Source: Vibrio rumoiensis 1S-45 (GTDB lineage: Bacteria; Pseudomonadota; Gammaproteobacteria; Enterobacterales; Vibrionaceae). From it: a stretch of 64,000 nt of DNA. Below are positions 1 to 6,398 of this stretch, piece after piece (the first letter of the stretch is position 1; every line of letters starts with the position of its first letter). The stretch is taken from contig NZ_AJYK02000062.1 of assembly GCF_000286955.2 (NCBI RefSeq), forward strand, positions 1 through 64,000, written 5' to 3'. Under the pieces are notes generated by a model that had not been told where the DNA came from, did not search any database, and worked only from the letters and a program-made list of their open reading frames with translations. A program made the position numbers and the translations under genes.

Positions 1-53
1 TTTATGAATAAATTTAGTAATTTAACTTGTTGAATGAAAAAACGAACGGAATG

Positions 54-102
54 ATAGATGGAAAGACTATATGGATTTTTTCCGTCTATTAAATTGTTAT
101 AC
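54..102 (+). other. Hairpin and integron core site at the left cassette boundary
   Basis: Bases 54-64 (ATAGATGGAAA) pair with 79-89 (TTTCCGTCTAT) with one G-T wobble. Seven bases further on is GTTATAC at 96-102. That heptamer is exactly the reverse complement of GTATAAC at 1063-1069, just after the arginase-family gene. A cassette running from T97 to G1183 requires this relation, because the R' site of a circular cassette is rebuilt from its two ends. The part to the left belongs to the preceding cassette, which is mostly outside the window. Its hairpin is seen directly; calling it the right half of an attC is inference. Confidence 0.55.
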
Positions 103-1183
103 GAAATGGACTTAATTAAGTGTATGGAATACTTATGAAAAAAGGCTTTGATATTATAGGCGCACCTTTTAATCAACTTGGGTGTGTGACAACTGAACAA
201 AATACGGTTGATGGTCTTCGTGAAATGGATGAACGTTCATGGGTAGGACTTACTGATTGGGTTCAAGTGAGAACTCAACGCTGGGCTTCAGATATCGTTG
301 ATTTAGGCGATGTTGTTGTAACGGCTGAAGTTAAAAACTTCATCGATAACGGCGATAAAGATAAAGCACTTTATAACTATGCAAATGATTTGAAATCTAC
401 ACTTTTAAATAGTTATCAGAATAATCGTATTCCTATCACAATTGGTGGCGACCACTCTATTGCGGTTGGCACGTTACAAGCAACGATGGAATTTTACCAA
501 AAAGAACAAGGTAAGAAAGTCGCAGTTGTTTGGGTTGATGCTCATGCTGACATAAATAACAGCTTAGATAGTAATTTGCACGGTAAGCCACTTGCTCTAC
601 TAATGAATCAATATCATCATAATGAATGGAACATTCCAACTGACCTCGAAGTTAAGCCCGAAGATGTTTACTATATTGGTGTGCGAGATTTAATGCGTAA
701 TGAGTTTGACCTAATTAATGAGTTGAACATTACTAATTATGATATGCCATTTATTGAAAAACACGGTTTCAATACGGTTGTTGAAATCCTAATAGCAAAA
801 TTAGAACAAGACTATGACCATGTTTATTTGTCATTTGATTATGACGCTTTAGATGGCAGTATATTTCGAGCCTGTGCAACTCCAAATGTAGGTGGTTTAA
901 CGGCTAGGGAAGCGTTGCATCTAGTTCATACAATATCTTCTAGCCCTAAATTTGTAGGCGCTGATTTTGTTGAATATATGCCTGAGCTTGATGAAAACGG
1001 TGTATCTAAAGAATTAATGATCAAGCTAATTGATGCAGTATGGGGATTCCGTGCGTAATTTCGTATAACAAATGCATCAACACGATTTGCTACACTCGGC
1101 GTTGTCAGTTTGCCTTTAGTTTCAGTGATTAAGGCGTTAAAATTCAGCTAGGTCTGTATCGTAGCAAACGTGTTATGCAGGCG
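97..1183 (+). mobile_element. Integron gene cassette carrying an arginase-family gene
   Basis: The unit starts at T97 inside GTTATAC and ends at G1183 inside GTTATGT. It holds one gene, whose stop codon lies five bases before the attC. The R'' heptamer GTATAAC (1063-1069) is perfectly complementary to G1183 joined to TTATAC (97-102), the signature of a cassette that was once circular. The integrase gene is not in the window. The cassette is promoterless as far as can be seen, so its expression probably depends on neighbouring cassettes. Confidence 0.72.
135..1058 (+). CDS. Arginase/agmatinase-family ureohydrolase (integron cassette gene)
   Basis: This is a 307-residue ureohydrolase of the family that releases urea or a similar group from guanidino compounds with a binuclear manganese centre. 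Metal-binding motifs are GGDHS (104-108), DAHAD (135-139) and DYD (235-237). The third motif normally continues to Asp-Pro, but here it reads DALDGS, with Gly in place of Pro. I start it at ATG 135 because the GGAA before it is a plausible ribosome site; an in-frame GTG lies at 120. It is the only gene of its cassette, and a LysE-type exporter gene lies about 0.5 kb downstream. The substrate (arginine, agmatine, formiminoglutamate or another) cannot be told from the sequence. Confidence 0.85.
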   Translation: MKKGFDIIGAPFNQLGCVTTEQNTVDGLREMDERSWVGLTDWVQVRTQRWASDIVDLGDVVVTAEVKNFIDNGDKDKALYNYANDLKSTLLNSYQNNRIPITIGGDHSIAVGTLQATMEFYQKEQGKKVAVVWVDAHADINNSLDSNLHGKPLALLMNQYHHNEWNIPTDLEVKPEDVYYIGVRDLMRNEFDLINELNITNYDMPFIEKHGFNTVVEILIAKLEQDYDHVYLSFDYDALDGSIFRACATPNVGGLTAREALHLVHTISSSPKFVGADFVEYMPELDENGVSKELMIKLIDAVWGFRA

Positions 1184-1189
1184 TTATGT
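1063..1189 (+). other. attC recombination site (VCR-like, 127 nt)
   Basis: This is an imperfect palindrome with the layout of an integron attC. The outer box GTATAAC (1063-1069) faces GTTATGT (1183-1189). The inner arm AACACGATTTGCTAC (1079-1093) pairs with GTAGCAAACGTGTT (1161-1174) except for one unpaired base, A1085; such an extrahelical base is a known feature of attC. TGCAT (1072-1076) also faces its complement, ATGCA (1175-1179). The loop between the arms is 67 nt. The length matches the 120-130 nt of Vibrio cholerae repeats. The recombination point would be between G1183 and T1184. Confidence 0.75.
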
Positions 1190-1550
1190 TTAATTCGAAT
1201 GTGAAGGTGTTAAATGGAAGAAATATTCCTAATAGCAGCAATAGTATCTGCGTTAAATCTTCTTCATGCTATTGTATATAAATCTATTTTCTTTGCTGGC
1301 GGATGGATTGATTATTATGAAAATAGGTCTCATTTTTGGGCAGGATTTTTCACATTTCTTCTTTTCGTATTCTTTTATGGTGGTTTTTATTTCTTCATCT
1401 TTCCAGAAGTTTAATAGTGTTTGTTTGAGGCATGGCGAACCCAGATATTCTTTTGATACACGACTAAAAACATAACAAGCGATTAAGGTTTTGAGATACT
1501 TTTTCTAACTGATAGAAATGGTTTCGTTCCATGACCTTAAATCATTTCTG
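1184..1550 (+). mobile_element. Second integron cassette, apparently the last in the array
   Basis: The cassette begins with TTATGT (1184-1189). Its own R'' box, ACATAAC at 1470-1476, is the exact reverse complement of GTTATGT, as expected for a real cassette. The next arm, AAGCGATTAAGG (1477-1488), can pair with CCTTAAATCATTT (1535-1547) with one extra base and two mismatches. No good R' box (GTT plus four bases) follows, only GTCCAAG. The 3' half therefore looks degenerate, which suits the terminal cassette of an array. The right end, near 1550, is inference. Confidence 0.5.
1214..1414 (+). CDS. Small membrane protein of unknown function (cassette gene)
   Basis: I do not recognise this 66-residue protein. 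It has two hydrophobic segments, about residues 3-28 and 43-63, joined by a polar stretch (YENRSH), so it is probably a two-pass inner-membrane protein. AAGG precedes ATG 1214 at a good distance, and the gene starts 30 bases after the cassette boundary, which is typical. A second open frame (1266-1475) overlaps it and ends inside the attC, but has no comparable ribosome site. Small hydrophobic proteins of unknown role are common in Vibrio cassette arrays. Confidence 0.55.
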   Translation: MEEIFLIAAIVSALNLLHAIVYKSIFFAGGWIDYYENRSHFWAGFFTFLLFVFFYGGFYFFIFPEV

Positions 1551-1555
1551 TCCAA
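1485..1555 (+). repeat. 71-nt structured repeat, copy A (upstream of lysE-type gene)
   Basis: This copy shares its two ends with copy B at 2235-2305. Both have AAGGTTT near the left end, ACTTTTTCTAA internally, and TTTCTGTCCAA at the right end. The centre differs between the copies but folds in both. Here AGAAATGGTTT (1514-1524) pairs with AAATCATTTCT (1539-1549) with one G-U. The copy overlaps the degenerate attC of the second cassette and ends 26 bases before the lysE-type start codon. Confidence 0.6.
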
Positions 1556-1581
1556 GCATGCCCCATTTTTAAGGAGAGAAT

Positions 1582-2220
1582 ATGGATTTACATAACATCA
1601 TTACATTTATCGCAGTGGCAACTCTGTTGGTAATATCCCCAGGCCCGAATGGCTTTCTCATCGCTAAAACTGTTCCTATGTCAGGACAAAAGGCTGGATT
1701 CGCAAATGTTGGTGGTTTCGTCGCTGCATTTTATGTACATGGAACACTGTCGATTTTCGGTATCTCTATCCTTTTAGTTCAATCTGCAATTGCTTTCACG
1801 TTATTTAAAATGCTTGGAGCCGCTTACTTAATTTGGATAGGTATTAAATCAATCCGAAGTGCAATAAACCAGAAAGCAATAACAAACATCAGTTTTCCAA
1901 AGGAAAAACAGAAGAAAATTTCAATCCGTAACGCTTTCTTCGAAGGTTTTGTAACTAATGTGCTTAACCCAAAAGTTTCAATGTTTTACCTTGCAGCCTT
2001 CCCTCAATTCATTTCACTCGAAAGTAATGCTTTTAGCGCATACTCGTTAGTAAGTGCCCATGCATTGGTTAATTTTATTTGGTTTTCAATCATGGTATTG
2101 GCATTGTCTCGAGTTAAGAGTATTTCCAATAGTGCAAAATTTAAAAAATGGCTAAATTCAATTACTGGGGTAGTCTTTATTGGTTTTGGGGCTAAATTGG
2201 CCTTAATGAAAAGCAGCTAA
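1582..2220 (+). CDS. LysE/RhtB-family amino acid exporter
   Basis: This 212-residue inner-membrane transporter belongs to the LysE/RhtB family, which exports amino acids such as lysine, arginine, homoserine or threonine. The N-terminal segment contains the family-typical SPGPNGFL (about residues 20-27), and NPKVSMFYLAAFPQF (about 132-146) is the second conserved block. About five or six hydrophobic segments are visible. A strong ribosome site, AAGGAG (1571-1576), fixes ATG 1582. The gene stands alone, flanked by two 71-nt repeats. The substrate is unknown; its nearness to an arginase-family gene makes a basic amino acid an idea, not a conclusion. Confidence 0.88.
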   Translation: MDLHNIITFIAVATLLVISPGPNGFLIAKTVPMSGQKAGFANVGGFVAAFYVHGTLSIFGISILLVQSAIAFTLFKMLGAAYLIWIGIKSIRSAINQKAITNISFPKEKQKKISIRNAFFEGFVTNVLNPKVSMFYLAAFPQFISLESNAFSAYSLVSAHALVNFIWFSIMVLALSRVKSISNSAKFKKWLNSITGVVFIGFGAKLALMKSS

Positions 2221-2234
2221 TAATACAAACCTTC

Positions 2235-2305
2235 AAGGTTTCAATATACTTTTTCTAATCTGGTACGAACGATTTAATTCTATCCACTAAATCGTTTCTG
2301 TCCAA
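2235..2305 (+). repeat. 71-nt structured repeat, copy B (downstream of lysE-type gene)
   Basis: This copy has the same length and end sequences as copy A at 1485-1555. The internal stem here is ACGATTTA (2269-2276) with TAAATCGT (2288-2295). Relative to copy A one T-A pair has become C-G, and a G-U pair has become A-U, so the stem is kept by compensating changes. The distance between the copies is 750 bases and encloses exactly one gene. Confidence 0.6.
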
Positions 2306-2412
2306 AATTGATTTACAACCAGCATGATACTTTAATATTCGGTTGAAGCTCGATTCAGACTTGGTAGAAGCAATTAGTATGAATCTTTATTCTTCTCATA
2401 CAATATTTTACT

Positions 2413-2441
2413 AGCCTCGATCTTGGATCGAGGCTTTTTTC
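2413..2441 (+). terminator. Rho-independent terminator
   Basis: GCCTCGATC and GATCGAGGC (2414-2434) form a near-perfect hairpin followed by six T residues on the plus strand. It lies about 190 bases after the LysE-type gene and just past the end of the convergent arnT-like gene. The T-run makes it a plus-strand terminator first of all. Confidence 0.8.
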
Positions 2442-2453
2442 TTTACTACAACG

Positions 2454-4085
2454 CTATTTAACCACAACACTATATCGATCTATTTGAGTCACAAAGGTCG
2501 GGGTTTGCTGGTTATCGCTAAACGCTTGCAGCAAATCATCGTGATTACGTTTCGTTATGATAACGCTACCCGGTTTTAGAGCTAATAATTCTTCTGGTGA
2601 ATCTAGGGTAGTCACGTTCTGTTTAAGATACACATCCATGTTCTGACCTGTGGAATAACGATAAGTGTAATAACCCACCTCGCCATATTGTTGGTATTGG
2701 GTTTGTGCTTCTTGTGCCAAAGCCTTAACACCAAGTACCTCATTATATTTTGGAACGAGCAGGGCAACGGCAAAAATAATGCTAAAGACCCCAAGGCTTA
2801 TTGCTCGACAAGCACTTTGAAAGTGGTTTTTCTTTAACAAGATAAGCGTACTTACCCCAGTGGTAAACAAAATAGCGAATATCCAATATAAGTCATTTAT
2901 TTGAACTGGGAGCTTTGCGAGCGCTTTTGAAAAGAACAGCGGAGCAACAACCGATAAAATCGTCGTAATAAAGGCAATTGGGTACAGCCCCCATTTCCAA
3001 TAGGCGTCGTGGGTGGTTTTCTTAAGGGAGGCTTTTTGTAAGCCAATAAAACCGGTAAACACAATAAAAGGCACAAGGGGTAAAAAGTAAATCTCAAGCT
3101 TACTGCTGACGAAAGACAGCATCATTAAGCCGGTGAGCGACACGGTTATAAATAGGCTTTGTTGGTTTGAAATTGTTGCTCGGTTTTTCCATGTGCTAAT
3201 AAAACCGGCGATCAATAAGAAAGTCCAAGGTTGTAATGCTGCAATCGCACTTTTTAAATAATAGTAAATAGGCTCACGGTGAATACTGGCATTCACGCCA
3301 CGTTTTACCGCCTGACCAATCGTCAGATCGTATAAATACTCTGTGCCACCTTCTAAATACACAGCATACAGCCATGCCATACAAATGATGATGAATGCCA
3401 GCAATCCTTTTAGTGGAAAGAAGCAAAAGAAGGAGCGTAACTGGCGTTTAGAGATCAGAAAGATCACGATGGATAAAATGGGTAGCATTAACCCCACTGG
3501 CCCTTTAATGAAGGTTGCCAATAGAATAGAAAGTAGTGTGAGGTAAGGCAGTATACCAACTGGAAGATTTTTATTATGACGTTCAAACGCTTGGTAGAAA
3601 TGGAATAAAGATAGGCAGATAAAGAATGCCATTAACATATCCATGCGAAGGACTAACCCGCTAATAAAAAATAAAGTGCTGGTTAATAAAGCTAAAGTAG
3701 CGATTAAAGCTATGTGTGGTTGAAGCTCTGATCGAGTCCAGCGATAGAATATTTCGCAGATCCCAACCATAGGAAGAATACTGAAAAGCCCAGACCAAAT
3801 TATGCCGCCTTGCACACCAAACATTTTGATCCCCAGCATCACGATCCAGAAATAAAAAGGAGGTTTATCTGCGTAGATTTCACCGTGGTTATAAAAGGTG
3901 AACAGATGTTGTCCGTTCAAGCTCTCTAACGCAATGCTGATGTATTTTAATTCATTCACCGGGGTTAAATCGCGGTTGATTAAACTGAGCAGCGCAATAC
4001 CAATAAAAATCACGTAATAGATAACGCGATTATTTTTCCATGAATGATTGTGCGCCGTAGTGGAGCAATGGGAAAGGTGGCTCAT
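2454..4085 (-). CDS. ArnT-like polyprenol-phosphate-sugar transferase (GT-C fold)
   Basis: This 543-residue multispanning protein resembles ArnT and other dolichyl-phosphate-mannose-type glycosyltransferases, which move a sugar from a polyprenyl phosphate to lipid A or another acceptor on the outer face of the inner membrane. A first hydrophobic segment (about 21-37) is followed by a periplasmic loop with NELKYISIALE, the counterpart of the D/E-rich acceptor motif of this family, and then ADKPPFYFW. Some ten more hydrophobic segments follow, then a soluble C-terminal part. It overlaps the VTT gene by four bases, so the two are probably coupled. The sugar and acceptor are unknown. Confidence 0.75.
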   Translation of the reverse strand: MSHLSHCSTTAHNHSWKNNRVIYYVIFIGIALLSLINRDLTPVNELKYISIALESLNGQHLFTFYNHGEIYADKPPFYFWIVMLGIKMFGVQGGIIWSGLFSILPMVGICEIFYRWTRSELQPHIALIATLALLTSTLFFISGLVLRMDMLMAFFICLSLFHFYQAFERHNKNLPVGILPYLTLLSILLATFIKGPVGLMLPILSIVIFLISKRQLRSFFCFFPLKGLLAFIIICMAWLYAVYLEGGTEYLYDLTIGQAVKRGVNASIHREPIYYYLKSAIAALQPWTFLLIAGFISTWKNRATISNQQSLFITVSLTGLMMLSFVSSKLEIYFLPLVPFIVFTGFIGLQKASLKKTTHDAYWKWGLYPIAFITTILSVVAPLFFSKALAKLPVQINDLYWIFAILFTTGVSTLILLKKNHFQSACRAISLGVFSIIFAVALLVPKYNEVLGVKALAQEAQTQYQQYGEVGYYTYRYSTGQNMDVYLKQNVTTLDSPEELLALKPGSVIITKRNHDDLLQAFSDNQQTPTFVTQIDRYSVVVK

Positions 4086-4750
4086 AATGCTTCTTCCATA
4101 TTGAGTTGTTCAACACGACTTTTAATATGATCGCGATAAATGAAACCAGTTAATATCGTGCTGAATACTGCTAGTGTGATACTTAAATAGATCATGTTGT
4201 TACTTGACGAATGTATGCCAGCCCCCATCAGAGCGAAAATTACCGTTTGAGGAACATAGCCGAGAATACTGGCGGTAAAAAAGGGGACTAACGGCACTCG
4301 AACGCTGCCAGATAACACGTTAGTGACGACGTTATTACCAATAGGAAAGAGTCGTAACAGTAATATTTTGAAAAATGGCTTACGGCTTGCAAAGGTATTA
4401 AATGTCGCCATTCGGTTAGGAAATCGTTGGAATAATATTCCGCCAAGTAGGAAGCGAGCTACCATGTAATTGAGAGCTGCGGCAATAATACAGGCGCTAA
4501 GGGCAAGCCCAACACCAATGCAAATATGGTAAAGATAGCCCAACATTAAAGCGATCATTTGTTTAGGGCCGCTGATAGCGAGAAAAACAATGCTTGAAAT
4601 GAAGATGACTATGTCACCAGTGAGACCATTTTGATTGATATAACGGACTAACCAATTCTTATCGGTAAGGTGAGTGAGCACTGGATTGTCGAGCTGGCTT
4701 ACCAGCAACAATGCAATGATGACAAGGATAATAAGTTTTAACCATTTCAT
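4082..4750 (-). CDS. TVP38/TMEM64 (VTT-domain, DedA-like) membrane protein
   Basis: This 222-residue integral membrane protein has the VTT domain: a conserved core around residues 60-165, including GGILFQRFP and the block LLRLFPIGNN with GSVRVPLVPFF. DedA and related VTT proteins are known or proposed transporters of polyprenyl phosphate and other lipids between membrane leaflets. Here it lies between an ArnT-like transferase (4-bp overlap) and a family 2 glycosyltransferase (3-bp gap). A role in flipping or recycling the lipid carrier for that pathway is a reasonable inference. Confidence 0.8.
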   Translation of the reverse strand: MKWLKLIILVIIALLLVSQLDNPVLTHLTDKNWLVRYINQNGLTGDIVIFISSIVFLAISGPKQMIALMLGYLYHICIGVGLALSACIIAAALNYMVARFLLGGILFQRFPNRMATFNTFASRKPFFKILLLRLFPIGNNVVTNVLSGSVRVPLVPFFTASILGYVPQTVIFALMGAGIHSSSNNMIYLSITLAVFSTILTGFIYRDHIKSRVEQLNMEEAL

Positions 4751-4753
4751 ACT

Positions 4754-5503
4754 TTATTTTTCTTGTTCAGAGCCAACCATATTCACGGCGTGTACTTTGG
4801 GTAATTTAGTGCGCTTTTGTATCCAAATAACACCAAACATATCAACCACTCCCACCCATGCTCGGTTCCAAGCGTTATAGTTAGAGGTGCCGACTTCACG
4901 ATCACGGTGCTTGACTTGGTGAATCACAATCTCGCCATTTAAGCATTTGATTAACGCTGGTAAGAAGCGGTGCATATGATCAAAGTAAGGCAATTGTAGG
5001 TAGGTTTTTTTGGGGATAATTTTCAAGCCACAGCCTGAGTCTGGCACGCCATCACCCAATAAAGCATGTCGAATGCCATTAGCAACTTTAGATTGAAAAC
5101 GAATCCATGCCGTGTCTTGACGCTTGGCACGAAACCCCGCAATACAAAAATGTGGGTTAGTGATGGTTGAAGCTGCTTCTAACATGGCTGGAATATCAGA
5201 TGGATCGTTTTGACCATCAGCATCTGAGGTAATAATCCATTCCCCTTTCGCATGCTTAACTGCGGTTAATACAGCGGTACTTTGGCCGCAACTTTGCTCA
5301 TGGCTAATGACTTGTAATGCACAGCCGCACTCTTTAGCGGTATCGATGGCTTCTTGCACGGTTTGATCGGTGCTGCCATCGTCAGTGATAACAATTTCCA
5401 TGTTTGGGAAATGCTGTAGATTCTGATGCAACTCTTGGATTAACTTCCCAATATTTCCTTGTTCATTTTTTGCCGGAATGACGACTGAAATACTTGGTAT
5501 CAT
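4754..5503 (-). CDS. Family 2 glycosyltransferase (dolichol-phosphate-mannose synthase-like)
   Basis: This 249-residue GT-A glycosyltransferase would load a sugar from a nucleotide donor onto polyprenyl phosphate at the cytoplasmic face. Motifs are SVVIPAKNE near the start, DDGSTDQT about residue 40, SDADGQNDP about residue 90 (the DxD metal site) and SGCGLKI. Unlike GtrB-type enzymes it has no clear C-terminal membrane segments. I choose ATG 5503 because GAGAAG lies just before it. An in-frame GTG at 5536 would add 11 residues but has no ribosome site. It is first in the three-gene operon. Confidence 0.82.
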   Translation of the reverse strand: MIPSISVVIPAKNEQGNIGKLIQELHQNLQHFPNMEIVITDDGSTDQTVQEAIDTAKECGCALQVISHEQSCGQSTAVLTAVKHAKGEWIITSDADGQNDPSDIPAMLEAASTITNPHFCIAGFRAKRQDTAWIRFQSKVANGIRHALLGDGVPDSGCGLKIIPKKTYLQLPYFDHMHRFLPALIKCLNGEIVIHQVKHRDREVGTSNYNAWNRAWVGVVDMFGVIWIQKRTKLPKVHAVNMVGSEQEK

Positions 5504-5603
5504 GCGCTTCTCATCTTGTGGTGGAGTATTTATCACATTGTTCAGAGGGACCTTATTTAGATAAGGAATTTTCTGATCAGGGAGTAGGTAAATAATATGA
5601 GAG

Positions 5604-5682
5604 AAAACTTAAGATGCGCTGAAGGAGAACTTAAGTTTTATAGCGATGACAATAATAGATTCAATGATTCATTTCATTGAAT
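5604..5682. other. Two perfect hairpins between the GT2 operon and zntR
   Basis: AAAACTTAAG (5604-5613) and CTTAAGTTTT (5630-5639) form a perfect 10-bp stem with A and T ends, so it may act as a weak terminator on either strand. ATTCAATGA (5659-5667) and TCATTGAAT (5674-5682) form a perfect 9-bp stem. The first suits termination of zntR transcripts; the second may be an operator or part of that terminator. No gene was seen in this gap. Confidence 0.45.
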
Positions 5683-5716
5683 GATGGTAAGAAGCGTTGA
5701 TGCCTTTAAGTCACGA

Positions 5717-6157
5717 TTAGTGGTGATGGTGTGTTTCAGGCTTTACTTTATCAGTATTGCTTTCTAATGCTTGTAAAATAGTGCACTGTTCTGCGCTTCC
5801 TTTTCCACCACAACAAGCCGAAGATAAGGTCTGTAATGAGCGTTGAAAGTGTTGTAGTTCAAGCAGCTTTTGTTCTACATCTGCCAGTTTAGTATCGACA
5901 ACTTGTTTGACATCCGAGCATGAGTTGCTGGCTTTATCGACTTCAATCTCCAGTAGCTCTTTTATATCAGAAAGATTAAACCCTACTTTTTTAGCACGAA
6001 TGATAAATTGCAGTGCTTGTTTATCTTGTTCGTTATAGAGCCTATATCCTGATTCGGAACGTGCCGATGGGCTGAGTAAGCCTGATTTCTCATAAAAACG
6101 TAATGTGTCGTTATTGATGCCACACTGTTTGGCGAGTTCTCCAATTTTATACATCAT
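5717..6157 (-). CDS. zntR: MerR-family metal-responsive regulator, ZntR-like
   Basis: This 146-residue MerR-family activator most resembles ZntR, which senses zinc (also lead or cadmium) and switches on an efflux ATPase gene. An N-terminal winged helix (YKIGELAKQCGI, then SGYRLY) is followed by a dimerisation helix (about 75-112). The metal-binding cysteines are one in NSCSDV, a pair in SACCGG, and one in EQCTIL. The tail ends in four histidines, which may add metal affinity. AAGGAG stands just before the ATG at 6157 but after the upstream ATG at 6178, so 6157 (or 6154) is the real start. No zntA gene is adjacent. CadR- or PbrR-type sensing is a possible alternative. Confidence 0.8.
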   Translation of the reverse strand: MMYKIGELAKQCGINNDTLRFYEKSGLLSPSARSESGYRLYNEQDKQALQFIIRAKKVGFNLSDIKELLEIEVDKASNSCSDVKQVVDTKLADVEQKLLELQHFQRSLQTLSSACCGGKGSAEQCTILQALESNTDKVKPETHHHH

Positions 6158-6184
6158 TCTGCTCCTTGGTTTATTCATGCTTGA

Positions 6185-6216
6185 AGTATAAACCTTAGAG
6201 GTAAGTCTAGGGTAAA
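6185..6216 (-). promoter_or_regulatory. MerR-type promoter and operator in front of zntR
   Basis: Read on the minus strand, TTTACC (6211-6216) and TATACT (6185-6190) are separated by 20 bp. The spacer is filled by the imperfect palindrome CCTTAGA-N6-TCTAGGG (6193-6212). A long spacer of 19-20 bp with a dyad inside it is the hallmark of promoters that MerR-family activators remodel. The arrangement points to autoregulation of zntR. The elements are seen in the sequence; the activity is inferred. Confidence 0.6.
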
Positions 6217-6297
6217 GATTAATAATTAATAATTAATAATTGAGAGTATTTTTGGTGTTTATAAAAATGTTAACTAGATCATAAAGATAATTGTTTG

Positions 6298-6377
6298 GTG
6301 ATAATTCACGCCTTAAATTGATATACCTCAAAGGTGGTACTTATTTATGGGTTATTGTGGTTGCTGATAACCCATAA
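6298..6377 (+). promoter_or_regulatory. ompW regulatory region: palindrome, FNR-like box and leader hairpin
   Basis: Three elements lie in the 100 bases before ompW. GTGATAATTCAC (6298-6309) is a palindrome apart from its centre. TTGAT-ATAC-CTCAA (6318-6331) differs in one half-site base from the FNR consensus TTGAT-N4-ATCAA; ompW is FNR-activated in enteric bacteria. TTATGGGTTAT (6345-6355) and ATAACCCATAA (6367-6377) are perfect 11-bp inverted repeats with an 11-nt loop, ending 21 bases before the start codon. No T-run follows, so the last is not a classic terminator. Confidence 0.5.
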
Positions 6378-6398
6378 CTAAAACGAATAGGTATTAAA

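Noticed and set aside
1266..1475. Open frame of 69 codons overlapping the small membrane protein
   Set aside because: It has no ribosome site, overlaps a better frame starting at 1214, and ends inside the attC.
1556..2305. lysE-type gene as a third integron cassette
   Set aside because: Its 5' border would require CTTGGAC as the R'' box after the gene; this is absent. Only the 71-nt repeats bound it.
6218..6241. Tandem ATTAATA repeats before ompW
   Set aside because: Only three short AT-only units; likely chance or a simple AT-rich promoter region.
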